DNA from: Artocarpus heterophyllus
Taxonomy: Eukaryota > Streptophyta > Magnoliopsida > Rosales > Moraceae
Assembly: GCA_025403435.1 (NCBI GenBank)
Contig: CM046327.1
Coordinates: 12,330,218 to 12,394,217, forward strand
Direction: 5' to 3'
Length of the DNA stretch: 64,000 bases
Positions 11,321 to 20,876 of this stretch are shown piece after piece. Position 1 is the stretch's first letter. The number at the start of each line of letters is the position of its first letter. The position numbers and the translations under genes are program-made. A model generated the notes under the pieces. That model made no database searches. It had not been told where the DNA came from and saw only the letters and a program-made list of their open reading frames with translations.

Positions 11321-11745
11321 CTAGATTTCAAGGCCCAAAAAGTTTTGGGTATTTTCTCCACAATTCATTGGGACATTTGGACTGAAAGTGATAGCGAATT
11401 TGGCCAAATTTATGACATGCCATGACGTTCTGTCGTAATCAAGGAGAGCGTTTTTGATAGTCACACAATTGTTGGTATCTGTTTTCCTGAAAATGATACT
11501 GTCATTCGCAAAGAAGAAATGAGTGATAGAAAGGACTCCCCTGGCACATCGAACACCAGTAAAATCCCTCAAACTCTTCGCTTTCGATAATCTATAGGAA
11601 AGAGTCTCCGCCACAAGAATGAAAATATATGGAGACAAAGAGCATCCCTGTCTAATGCCTCTAGAAGGGAAGATTTTGCAATAAGGACTTCTGTATATAG
11701 GGGGAAAAGTAGCTTTGGAGATGTGTTCGGGTTAGACTTCATCTA
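11321..11745 (-). pseudogene. LINE reverse transcriptase fragment
   Basis: Reading down from about 11740: a YRSPYCKIFPSRGIRQGCSLS block (the RQGxxLSP RT motif), SPYIFILVAETLS, then GVRCARGVLSITHFFFANDS and KNALLDYDRTSWHVINLAKF, ending at a stop near 11321. The catalytic F/YADD box reads FAND here, so one catalytic aspartate is lost. The order and strand match the piece at 9598-10200, so both are one LINE copy with an insert between them. Confidence 0.8.
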
Positions 11746-11823
11746 CCATTCATAATCATACATGTGGTCAGAGATCACTTTGCTTGGAAGTAGTCATAAG
11801 TTCATACTCATCAGTTAGTTGTC

Positions 11824-11915
11824 AAATCAATGGTCACCTAATCGATTGCTCGATGATCACCTTGTCTACTGCTCGATGGTCATCCAATCGACTGCTTGAT
11901 GGTAGCCTACTTGTC
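11824..11915. repeat. Short 23-bp tandem array
   Basis: TGCTCGATG-type units start at 11847, 11870 and 11893, exactly 23 bp apart, with a partial unit before them. Each contains a GGTCACC/GATCACC-like part followed by ATCGAT or GTCTAC. Confidence 0.7.
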
Positions 11916-11920
11916 TACAA

Positions 11921-12929
11921 ATAATCAAAGTGTTCCTGAGCATTAGTTGTGCTAGCCTATGTCTACGATAAATCAAAACTTAATTTTGCAAGAATTTTAG
12001 CTAAGTTAACAAGAAAATCATAAGTTTTCTAAAAATTATTTTGATATTATATACTGCTTAGAAAACTTTAAAAAACTAAAAATATTTTTTAATTTTACTA
12101 GAATTTCCCTTCTCTCCTCAACTAAAAAGGAAATTGCAAAAACATAATGAAAGCAAAAAACGCACATAATATTATTAAACATAACAATTTTACAATATAA
12201 AAACTAGAAAATATTTTACAAAAAATTAAAACAAAACTAGACAGAAAACTAACCTAAGAGAGAAAGAAAGGTAGAACAACTCCAAATTATAAGGAAGATG
12301 GGTGAGAATTACAAGCCATTGGGGGTATTTATAGGTGAAGAAAATCTACTATTTACATTTTTTTTTACATTTATTTATTTATTTATTAGATATTTTTATG
12401 TTGTAATTGAGTAGGATGGCAAATTGGGATTTTTGTTAAAATTTTTGAAATATATTTTTGCCACTCCATTATTGAGAACTGATTAATTTGTATTTTTTTT
12501 ATTTTTTTCTTTTTCTTTTCTACGTATTTCTGCCTCCTTTAGTATTTGAATTTTTTTGTTTGATTAGGTGCAACGCGTACAACGACTAGCCATTAGGAGA
12601 CCATCAGATGCGCATATCGTAATTTGATTTGGTGGCTATAATTGAGGCACTGAAGCTAGGAGAGCTGGGACGTTGGATGAAGCGTGAGCATTTCAATCCA
12701 ATGGACAGGATGGCAGGCGCACGTGGAACGCGTTGCATGGATGTAGAGGTTGAATAGGGACTCGTGGATGGTAGAGATCTGTTGGGTGGTCTGATCAGAC
12801 GGCTGTGGAACACCATGTGGCATTTTTTGAAATTTTAATTTTCTTTTAATTTTCATGCATTTAAGGCCCCTTTTTGCTCTTTTTGTGCTATTTTGCTCTG
12901 TTTTTCTTGTAGATTTCAAATCTAAAATT
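11921..12929. other. AT-rich stretch of unknown origin
   Basis: No gene is recognised. CCTATAAATACCCCC at about 12323-12335 on the minus strand looks like a TATA box, so part of this may be an LTR remnant of another minus-strand element. The region replaces the missing 3' end of the old Tekay-like element whose coding stops near 12930. Confidence 0.4.
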
Positions 12930-14314
12930 AACAAAGACAAAATCATAATCTTTCATGTATTCCATCCACCTTCGCTGCCTCAAGTTCAGATCCCTCTAAG
13001 TGAACAGATACTTCAAACTCTTATAGTCGGAGAAAACCTAGAATGTCGCCCCATATAGATAATATCTTCAGATCTTTAGTGCATTAATCATCGCTGCAAG
13101 CTCTAAGTCATGAGTGGGGTGGTTCCACTCTTGAGGTTGTAACTATCTCGATCCATACGCCACCATGCGTCCATGTTGCATCAACAAGCATCCAAGTCCG
13201 CGTCTTGAAGCATCAGTATAAACTTCATACGACTCATCACTATTCGGGATAATCAACATAAGGGCTGTAGTCAACCAATTTTTTAATTCTTGGAAAGCGA
13301 ACTTGCATTCTTCATCCCACTCAAACCTGACATTCTTCTTGATCAGTCTTGTCAATGGAGCCGCTATCTTCGAAAATTCCTTTACAAATTTCCTGTAGTA
13401 TCCCACGAGTCCCAAGAAACTACGAATCTCGACCATATTCCTCGGTCGTTCCCACTCTACTATGGCTTGTAGCTTAGATGGATCCACTAAGATGCCTTGT
13501 TCGAAGATGACATGTCCTAGAAATTTGACTTTTATCAACCAAAACTCACACTTTTCTTTCTTGGCGTATAGTTGGTGCTCCCACAAAGTCTGAAGCACGA
13601 TCCTAAGGTGCTGCTCATGCTCTTCCCAAGTCTTAGAGTAGACCAAGATATCGTCGATGAACACGATCATGAACTGATCCAAATAAAGCCTGAATATCCT
13701 GTTCATCAGGTCCATGAAAGCTGCCGGAGCATTTGTCAACCCAAATGGTATCACTAGAAAGTCAAAGTGTCCATACCGGCTCCTGAAAGCTTTGGGAATG
13801 TCCTCTTCCTTAATCCTAAGCTGGTGGTATCCCAATCGCAAATCTATCTTTGAAAAGTACCGCGAACCTCTCAATTGATCGAATAACTCATCAATCTTGG
13901 GCAAAGGATACTTGTTCTTCACGGTGACCGATTTTGCAGCCGGTAGTCTATGCATAACCTGAGGGTTCCATCATGCTTCTTAGCGAACAAAACTGGAGCT
14001 CCTTACGGCGACATGCTATTTTGAATATATCCCTTGTCAGCAAGCTCCTGACGTTGCTTTCTCAATTCTTTCATCTCTGTTGGTGCCATCCGATAAGGTG
14101 CTATAGAAATCAGAATCATTCCTGGAGGCAACTCAATGCCAAACTTAATTTCCCGATGTAGTGGTAATCCTAATAACTCGTCGGGGAAAACATCTTCAAA
14201 CTCATCAACTATTGGAATTGCTGCATTTCTTCCTGCTACGTGGGACTCTCCTTCTAGGTTCATGAGGAAGGCATAGCAAGCTAGATTCTTCCATTCTTCA
14301 AGACATATCTTCAT
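12930..14314 (-). pseudogene. Tekay-like RT and start of RNase H, decayed
   Basis: The RT block 13143-13955 keeps [39 protein letters not shown] and the intact catalytic box [11 protein letters not shown]. Upstream, 14003-14314 holds the N-terminal RT approach ([29 protein letters not shown]). Between them the reading is broken near 13956-14000. Downstream, 12935-13140 continues as RNase H (THDLELAA, LKxRYYLYG, LRQRRWMEYM) with stops and ends abruptly. The protein is homologous over its whole length to the plus-strand copy ending at 42365. In life it would make cDNA from the element's RNA. Confidence 0.85.
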
Positions 14315-14760
14315 GAGATGCTCACTATCGTTCGATCATTACCACCCTGGTAAGTGATCGTCATTCCTCTATCAGACACTAAAGTCGCTCTCCTAAGTTG
14401 ACAGTCTACAATTGCATTGTACTTGGATAACTAGTCCATTCCTAGGATTACATCATATGAGCTCATGGGGATTACAATCAAATCACTTTTCAGAGTCTCA
14501 CCCCCAATCTTTATTTTACAAGCTTAACATACACATTTCACACACACCCGCCCCAAGGGTGAAGCAATAACTAAAGGCTCATCAAACTCTTCTATCTCTA
14601 ATCTCAAAGCATGTACAAAAGAACTTGAAATGAGAGAATGAGTGGCACCAGTATCGAATAAAACATGCACTAAGGACTGAGAAACTAGAACCATACCATC
14701 AACAACCGCGTTGCTAGTTTGGGCATCCGAACTCTCTGATGTCATGGTGTAAACATGAAC
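14315..14760 (-). pseudogene. Tekay-like aspartic protease, decayed
   Basis: The open block 14524-14745 has NAVVDGMVLVS, then the active-site [15 protein letters not shown] (the DTGA signature) and the following hydrophobic strand. Past 14520 the sequence continues homologous to the plus-strand copy ([16 protein letters not shown], then a stop) in a broken frame. This protease would cut the gag-pol precursor. Confidence 0.8.
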
Positions 14761-15910
14761 TTGAGCTTTCCCTTTACCTCTACCAACATTGCTAGGTCCT
14801 AGATTAGCCGGTCGATACTAAAGGGCATTGCGTTGGAGGTGACTGCATGCTAGTTGTACTCGTCGCTCGATACTGAGGGGAATTTGCGCTGGAAGTTCTA
14901 CGGCTGGTATCCTTGCGCTGGGTGTGGCAATTGCTAAGGAGTGAACTAATGGAACTGTAGGTGAGGGTATTGCTGAGGCGGAGGTAGAGTCTGTGGCTGA
15001 GGCTAACGACTGGCTCCTTCTCCGGCCTAAAGTCCTAGACGAGCACTCTTAATCGAGCAGTTCCTCTTAATGTGTTTCGATTGCTGGCAATAGTGGCAAT
15101 GGAAGCTATAGGGATTGTTGTGCCCGCTGTTGGATGAACTGCTGCTGCTACTGTTCATGTTACCATGTTGATTCTTCCCTTGAGTTGGATGGCTGCTAGT
15201 ACTCCTCTTGCCACTCCTTTGTGGTCCTCCTAACATCCTTGCTCGATCTTCACAGTAGTGCGCATAATCATTTTCCACAGATATAGTTGATGACACAAGC
15301 TCACCAAAATTCCTAAGTTGCAAGACAACCACCTGCCATCAAATAGAAGCCTTAAGCCCTTCTTAGAACTTAATAGACTTCTCACGCTCCGATGCCACAA
15401 CAGATGGAACAAATCTGGCCAACTCGTTAAACTTTGCCTCGTACTCCCGAATTGACATATCACCCTGCTCCAATCTATAAAATTCAGCAGCCTTTTGATC
15501 TCTATATCCTTGTGGGAAATAACAATCGCAAAATAGATCCTCAAACCTATCCCAGCTAATGTTCCCATTGTTCTCCAGGCGTTTAGCTTACTTCCACCAG
15601 GTATTAGCACCACTTTTAAATTTATAAGCTGTAAACTCTACACGGTACTCTGTTGGCATGCCAAGGGTATCTGGGTGTTTCACGACTGAATCTAACCAAT
15701 ACTCGGCCACCAGCGGGTCCCCATTTCAGTCAAAGGTCGAAACAGATGCATGCCAGAACTCCTTAAAGTACTCATCTAATGACTTGTCTCAGAATCCTTT
15801 AGTATTGCCCTTGCTGTCATCTGTCGGAAAGCAACAAGCATCGCCCCCATCACACTTTCCTCATTTCCTGGGTTTGCATCAGCAGCAAATCAATGACGCC
15901 TTGGTGCCAT
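14761..15910 (-). pseudogene. Tekay-like gag, decayed
   Basis: It starts at ATG 15910 in the same context as the complete copy at 37773. Fragments of the capsid-like part (a GNxSWDRFEDLFCDCYFPQGYRD-like reading at about 15480-15590) and the nucleocapsid zinc knuckle FHCHYCQQSKHIKRNC (C-X2-C-X4-H-X4-C, about 15050-15100) are visible. A Ser-rich run precedes the knuckle. Multiple stops and frame shifts occur. Confidence 0.8.
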
Positions 15911-16013
15911 TCTCTCACTTCTGAAAACAAAATTGGACTGTCAATGGTATTTAATTGTCGTACCTATGTGTGCCTAATTCCCAAGGTTCATAACTTGGGC
16001 TTTAATACCATTC

Positions 16014-16107
16014 TATCATGCCCCAAAGACTGGGAGGTGATGTGACAGATTAATTAGGTTAATTAAGTCAAATTTTAATTAAGACACAAATTAAAGAATT
16101 TAATTAA
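16014..16107 (-). repeat. 3' end of the old Tekay 5' LTR
   Basis: This 94-bp piece matches the last part of the complete Tekay LTR (AATTAAATTC, TTAATTAATC, TCACCTCC, GGGGCRTGAYA). It is cut off from the rest of the LTR by the Athila insertion at 16108. Its last five bases, ATTAA, form the left target duplication of Athila. Confidence 0.75.
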
Positions 16108-17413
16108 TGTTCGGTAAAATTCACTAACGCAAGTGCACGTTATCGATCAAGTAATACAATAGTGAGTAAGAGTATCGTCTCACAGGGACTGTTGTATAAT
16201 AATCTAACTAAGTACTAAAATTGGATTAACTCTAAGGTTTATCTAGTTGATCATATGAGGTTGTGATTGAATAAATTACTGAACTAAAGTACTAAATTAA
16301 GAATAAAAATTGCAATCAATTTCAAAAGATACTTCAATAAGACAAGGCGTTAAGGCATTTGATTTCACCATAATCACTAGATATGAATTTCATAAAATTA
16401 TGCAACCCAATCAATAATACACATGTGATGACGAAAATTCCTAAATTATTTACTATCCTATCTCTAGGTATAGCAAACCGACTCAGTTTATTAACTCACT
16501 ATATCTCTATGTGAATTTAAATAAATCAGAATGCATTAGGATTCATGAACTTTCCAGATGAAGCCACACAAATAATATGGTATATCTCTATCCATATTTA
16601 ATTCATGGTTATATGTTAGATGAAGCATTTGCATAATTCTCCCTTCTCAGTTTTGAACATGCACATCAGATCATTTAAATGGTAGCTAATCATTTAAAAG
16701 CATTAAACATAATAACACATAACTCACATGAATAAAATCAATTATGGTGCATAAATATGAAATTTACATCGTCATGATTAGGTTACATCATAGCCCTAAC
16801 TAAGAAAATTAGAACATAATTGAAAAAGAAATAAAATCTGAAAATTTAATTGAATCAAACATCAAGAGTTAAGAGACCAAGAAATTCTGTCACCAATTCT
16901 CTCACTTCTTACTCCGGAATGCTTGACGGCTCCTAAAAAAATAAACAACGCTCTCCAAAATTAACTGATAACCTAGCTACCCAATACTATTCTATTTATA
17001 CTACTCTTAAGTTAACAAATCCCTTGTTTTGCGTCCAAAAATCGTGGTTCAGTATCACTCTGGCGCCGCGGCCCTTCTTTTCCAGCGCTGCGGTGCTTCT
17101 TCTCTGTTTTTTTTCTTCTTTTCCACCGTAGCGCCGCGGCGCTCCTTCCCCAGCGCCGCGGCGCTGAGTTTCTGCCAAACGCTTTCTTGCACTTTCCTTG
17201 GGCGCCGCGGCGCTTCAGCTCTGCCAACAAAGTTCGGTCTCAGATTTCTTGTGCTCTTGCTCCCTTTTGTTTTGTTTTCTTTCTTTCTTCAACCTACATC
17301 AATAAAAGCATGCTTTTATGAAAAAGTTGGATGTTTCATGTAATTTTTCTTAAGAACATAGTAATATTCGTTAATTAAAAGTGGCCAAATAACTCTCTAA
17401 ACTAGAGTTATCA
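16108..17413 (-). repeat. Athila 3' LTR (1306 bp)
   Basis: On the minus strand it begins TGATAACTC at 17413 and ends CCGAACA at 16108. TATAAATAG on the minus strand (16992-17000) is the likely promoter. A cluster of five GC palindromes lies 62-214 bp upstream of that TATA box. A polypurine tract AGTTTGGGGGGTTT abuts the LTR at 17414-17427. The LTR is 21 bp longer than its partner because it has one more palindrome unit. Confidence 0.93.
17062..17214. repeat. GC palindrome cluster in the Athila 3' LTR
   Basis: Copies of AGCGCCGCGGCGCT (a perfect 14-bp palindrome) or variants lie at about 17062, 17083, 17130, 17152 and 17201. Gaps are 21, 47, 22 and 49 bp, that is, about one or two times 22-24. 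Two copies are followed by TCTGCCAA. The cluster is a GC island in an AT-rich LTR just upstream of the TATA box. Confidence 0.9.
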
Positions 17414-19004
17414 AAACCCCCCAAACTAACTTTTGCTAGTCCTCGAGCAAAATCAAGAAGTAACACAAACATGGAACAACAAATCCTTCAAGATGTCCTC
17501 CAAAATTTTTCCATCTTACAATTCACAGAAAAGAACAAATTCCATCCAAACAGTGAGATCGATTTGCTATTTAAGACTAATTCTAATTTCATGACCCGTG
17601 TGTGTGTGTTATCCATTCTTTTCAAATTGTATGCAGTTCAGTAACATCCACATTACTCTGAGAAGCTTTGATGAGTTGTGCAAAGAAACATGTTTCATAG
17701 GTTCACCTTTCATTCCTTTCTCCACTAATGTAGGCTAGTCATCCAACTAAAAATCATTAGGGCTTTATTAAGTTTGTAACGTCAGGCTGGGCTAGAGGTA
17801 AGATAAAAGTAAATTTTAGGCTCAATTCACCCCTCCCATGTTGATTTCTAGACTCCAATTAGAATCACTCTTGGTTGTATACCCTTAAACCACTTCAACT
17901 GTACGATCAACATTTACCCTTTTCTTCAAACCATCCAACTTCTGACCAATTTAGACCCTATCCCCAAACTTACTCCATCGCCCTCAACTGCACTCAATTA
18001 TGCACTTTTATTTTCTTAGTCACTCACTGTTGTTGTTTCATCCTCTCTTTTTTTCTTTTTTTTCTTTTTTTTTCTTTTCTCTTTTTTTTTTTTCTGGTTT
18101 TGTGTTGTTTTTTTTTCTTTTTTCTTTCTTTCTTTTTTTTTCTTTTTTTTTTGAATAAAATCATATGAAAACTAATAAGATCCTTAAATAGCAAAATTAA
18201 TACCACGTGAGGCTCAAAAACTTCTATACTTCAAGAAACAACTCAACAATTCCCTTGCTCCATTCTACCTCCCAAAATACGCTTACCTTCTTTAGAAATC
18301 AACATGTTTACGGGATGTGGGACAAGGTAAAAATGATTGGCTGGTTTAACAAATGTGGGTGACAAAGAAAGAACGGTTAATGCATCAAGGCTCAACAAGG
18401 TGACTAGGGATATTTAACCAGGGTTGGCTTAAACGGCTCAAACGATCCAAAAATGGCCTAAATCATGTTTTCAGTCAGATTTAGCCTAGGATTTCGCCTC
18501 AAGAGGAAATCAGATGAATTCTAAAACATGGGTGAACATCAATGGACATACACACAATTCAAAAATTCAGGATTTTTGTGCTCAAGAAATAGATCATAAA
18601 TTCAGAATTAGAATTAAACAACAAATCCATCACACGTTTAGACAAAAATTCACACCTCCTACGAATTTTAAGACATCCAAATAAAGGATTCAATCATATC
18701 CAGATTCATCAATGCAGGAATGTATCACTTCAAGTTTCAAAAAGGGTTAACACAAGTTTTGACAAACAAAAAATTTTGTTTCCCCCCCCCCCCCCAAACT
18801 AAATAGAGCATTGCCCTCAATGTAAAAATAAAGAAGAAAAGGTAAGGAAACCCTCTGAGTAACAAATGAGGCCAATTGGACTTATGCAGCCATAGGAACT
18901 TCGAGAAGTGATCTGGACAACAAGGAAAACAAACAAAACAAAAACCTTAAGAAATTGAGAATGAAAAGAAAACCGAAATAATGAAATAAAAATGGGAAGT
19001 GAAA
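17414..19004 (-). other. Athila 3' untranslated region
   Basis: This lies between the env-position ORF and the 3' LTR, with no gene. It includes a long pyrimidine tract on the plus strand (about 18045-18155) and a run of 14 C at 18782-18795. On the minus strand that run reads TTTAGTTTGGGG..., a second polypurine tract much like the one at 17414-17427. Confidence 0.7.
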
Positions 19005-20051
19005 TTAACGCTCAGGGTGATCAGGAAAATGCGGTGGAGGTGGAAGTTGTGATTCATCCATGCCCAAGTGTCGAGCAATTGCCCACGTCATGGCAATATT
19101 ATATTCTAGGCCCAATTCCAAACGACGCAAGCAATCACTAATTGGCAACTCAAGGGCAGGTACAACAGGCGGTTGAGCTATGGGAGTGACTTGTTCGGGC
19201 TGAGAGGGTTGGCTCGAGGCAGAGGCACCAGTGTCTTGCCGAAACGGAGGGCGTATTTCTTGGTCTCTGAAGCTTCCCACGACCTTTCTGTTAATGATTT
19301 TCATGGGTTGTAATAATTCTTCCTCTTGGTCAAATGGGACTCCGGCGTCGATGCATAGGCATGTGATGAGGGAAGAGTGACCCAAACCACCAGTCGTGGA
19401 ACCCATAGCAGTTCTCAGAATACTATCTTGGATTACTTTTCCCACATCAATAGTTTTACCTGTAACAATAGCAAATAACAAGGCAGCTCTGTCCTTGGTA
19501 ACATCAGAAAAATGCATTACAGGCATTAATTTCGATGCAATAAAATACAACCACGCTTTGTACTCCCTGTTTAACGCGGAGGAGGGAAACGACACCGCTT
19601 CGCCTCCCCGTGTTAATTTCCATGTGGTGCCTGTAGTAGCTATGGTGCCAAGAACTTCCTCAAAATCCAAATGTTCATTGAGGTATTCATAATAATCATC
19701 ATTATCAATATTTCGAAGCCCATAATACCTGTTAATGGTTGTTTTATCAAAACAAACCATCTTACCTCGTACACTTACCTGAAGGTTAGTGTGCTCTGGA
19801 ACATTGGCATAAAATTCCCAGACAAGTGGGACTACAGCCGCCTCGGGTTGCTCGAGAAATTTGCTCCATCCTTTTTGCATAACCATATTAAAGAAGACTG
19901 TAGAAAAACCATCACTAAAGTCTAAACCCCGCTCCGGTACTACAGTTTTCTTAACAATGGCATTATTATGTCTTTTTCTCGCGGCCTCACTCACAAACCG
20001 GGTATATGGGGTGGATGATGAAGCTACAGTTCGTGTGCGCTTAAAAGCCAT
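19005..20051 (-). CDS. Athila env-position ORF (putative plant transposon protein, PF20167-like)
   Basis: An intact 348-codon ORF downstream of pol on the same strand, in the place where Athila elements carry an env-like gene. The start is the first ATG, at 20051, behind a run of ten A; a longer reading would need a GTG. The N-terminus is basic and Ser/Thr-rich. The centre holds the RGKMVCFDKTTINRYYGL stretch that I associate with the putative plant transposon protein domain (PF20167), with further conserved-looking blocks YKAWLYFIASKLMPV and ALLFAIVTGKTIDVG. The C-terminal third is rich in Pro, Gln and Ser. I see no signal peptide and no clear membrane segment, so calling it an envelope protein is unsupported. 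Its function is unknown. Confidence 0.75.
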   Translation of the reverse strand: MAFKRTRTVASSSTPYTRFVSEAARKRHNNAIVKKTVVPERGLDFSDGFSTVFFNMVMQKGWSKFLEQPEAAVVPLVWEFYANVPEHTNLQVSVRGKMVCFDKTTINRYYGLRNIDNDDYYEYLNEHLDFEEVLGTIATTGTTWKLTRGGEAVSFPSSALNREYKAWLYFIASKLMPVMHFSDVTKDRAALLFAIVTGKTIDVGKVIQDSILRTAMGSTTGGLGHSSLITCLCIDAGVPFDQEEELLQPMKIINRKVVGSFRDQEIRPPFRQDTGASASSQPSQPEQVTPIAQPPVVPALELPISDCLRRLELGLEYNIAMTWAIARHLGMDESQLPPPPHFPDHPER

Positions 20052-20495
20052 TTTTTTTTTGAATGGCACACACGTTAAAGATTAAAACCTAACACCGTCA
20101 AAATTTCACTTACCAAAAACCACCTATAGTAAAATCTAACTATAATCATGAAAGAAAACCTAATAAGTGCAAATTAAAGAAAAAAAATACGAACCGAAAG
20201 AATACTCAAAGATAAACAAAATAATAAACAAAAATAAAAATAACAAAAATTAAAAAAAATACTCAAAGATATGGAAAGGAGGCAACTTACTTGAAGAGAA
20301 AGACGAACCGAAAGGAGATGGGAGCCACAACGTTGGAGGATGAGGATGGCAAAGTTTTCTAGAGAGAAGGAGGAGAAGAAGAAGTGGGAGAGAGGAGTTT
20401 AGTTTAGAAAGAGAAAGTGAATGGTGAGAATGAGGGAAATGAAAGTGGATTGTTAGGTTTAAAGCCGGACCCCCCTTTTTTTTTCGGAATTATAC
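20052..20495 (-). promoter_or_regulatory. Leader of the env-position ORF with TATA-like box and splice-like signals
   Basis: On the minus strand a TATA-like GTATAAT (20489-20495) lies directly downstream of the GC palindrome cluster. A CT-rich leader follows, ending TTCTCTCTAG (acceptor-like), then a short exon-like stretch and TTCAAGTAAGT (donor-like) near 20297. A T-rich, intron-like stretch then runs to the ORF. It resembles the 5' end of an ordinary plant gene. Either an internal promoter or a spliced subgenomic RNA is possible; neither is shown. Confidence 0.4.
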
Positions 20496-20499
20496 AAAC

Positions 20500-20647
20500 A
20501 GCGCCGCGGCGCTGGAATTCCAGCGCTACGGCGCTAGCGTTCTGCCATTTTTTTTTTTCATGGCGTCGCGGCGCTGGTGTTATAGCGCCGCGGCGCTTTC
20601 CCTCTGCCAACGAATATTTTCACTCTCCAAAACAGTGCCGCGGCGCT
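20500..20647. repeat. GC palindrome cluster between pol and the env-position ORF
   Basis: Copies of AGCGCCGCGGCGCT or variants start at 20500, 20522, 20562, 20584 and 20634. The gaps are 22, 40, 22 and 50 bp. They are often followed by TCTGCC, as in the LTR cluster. Thus the same palindrome set sits upstream of the LTR promoter and upstream of the second ORF. Confidence 0.9.
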
Positions 20648-20876
20648 TGGATTCTGCCCAAATAAAAAACACAGTTCACCCAGAGATTTTTTTTCTGATG
20701 CTCCCTTATTGATTTCGACTCCTGCAAAACAAAATGATATTGTTAAACAAAAATAACCTAAATTATCTATTTTTTTTAATTATTTTATTTTATTTTTGAC
20801 GTGATAAATAATGAAATGCTTGGGTTGCCTCCCAAGAAGCGCTTGCTTTATTGTCTTCAGCCAGACAGTCTCAATG

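Noticed and set aside
17875..18206. ORFs rich in Phe/Leu on plus and Lys on minus
   Set aside because: They come from a pure pyrimidine tract in the Athila 3' UTR; low complexity, no domain.
20052..20069. Env-position ORF starting six codons earlier at 20069
   Set aside because: That codon is GTG; the first ATG is at 20051.
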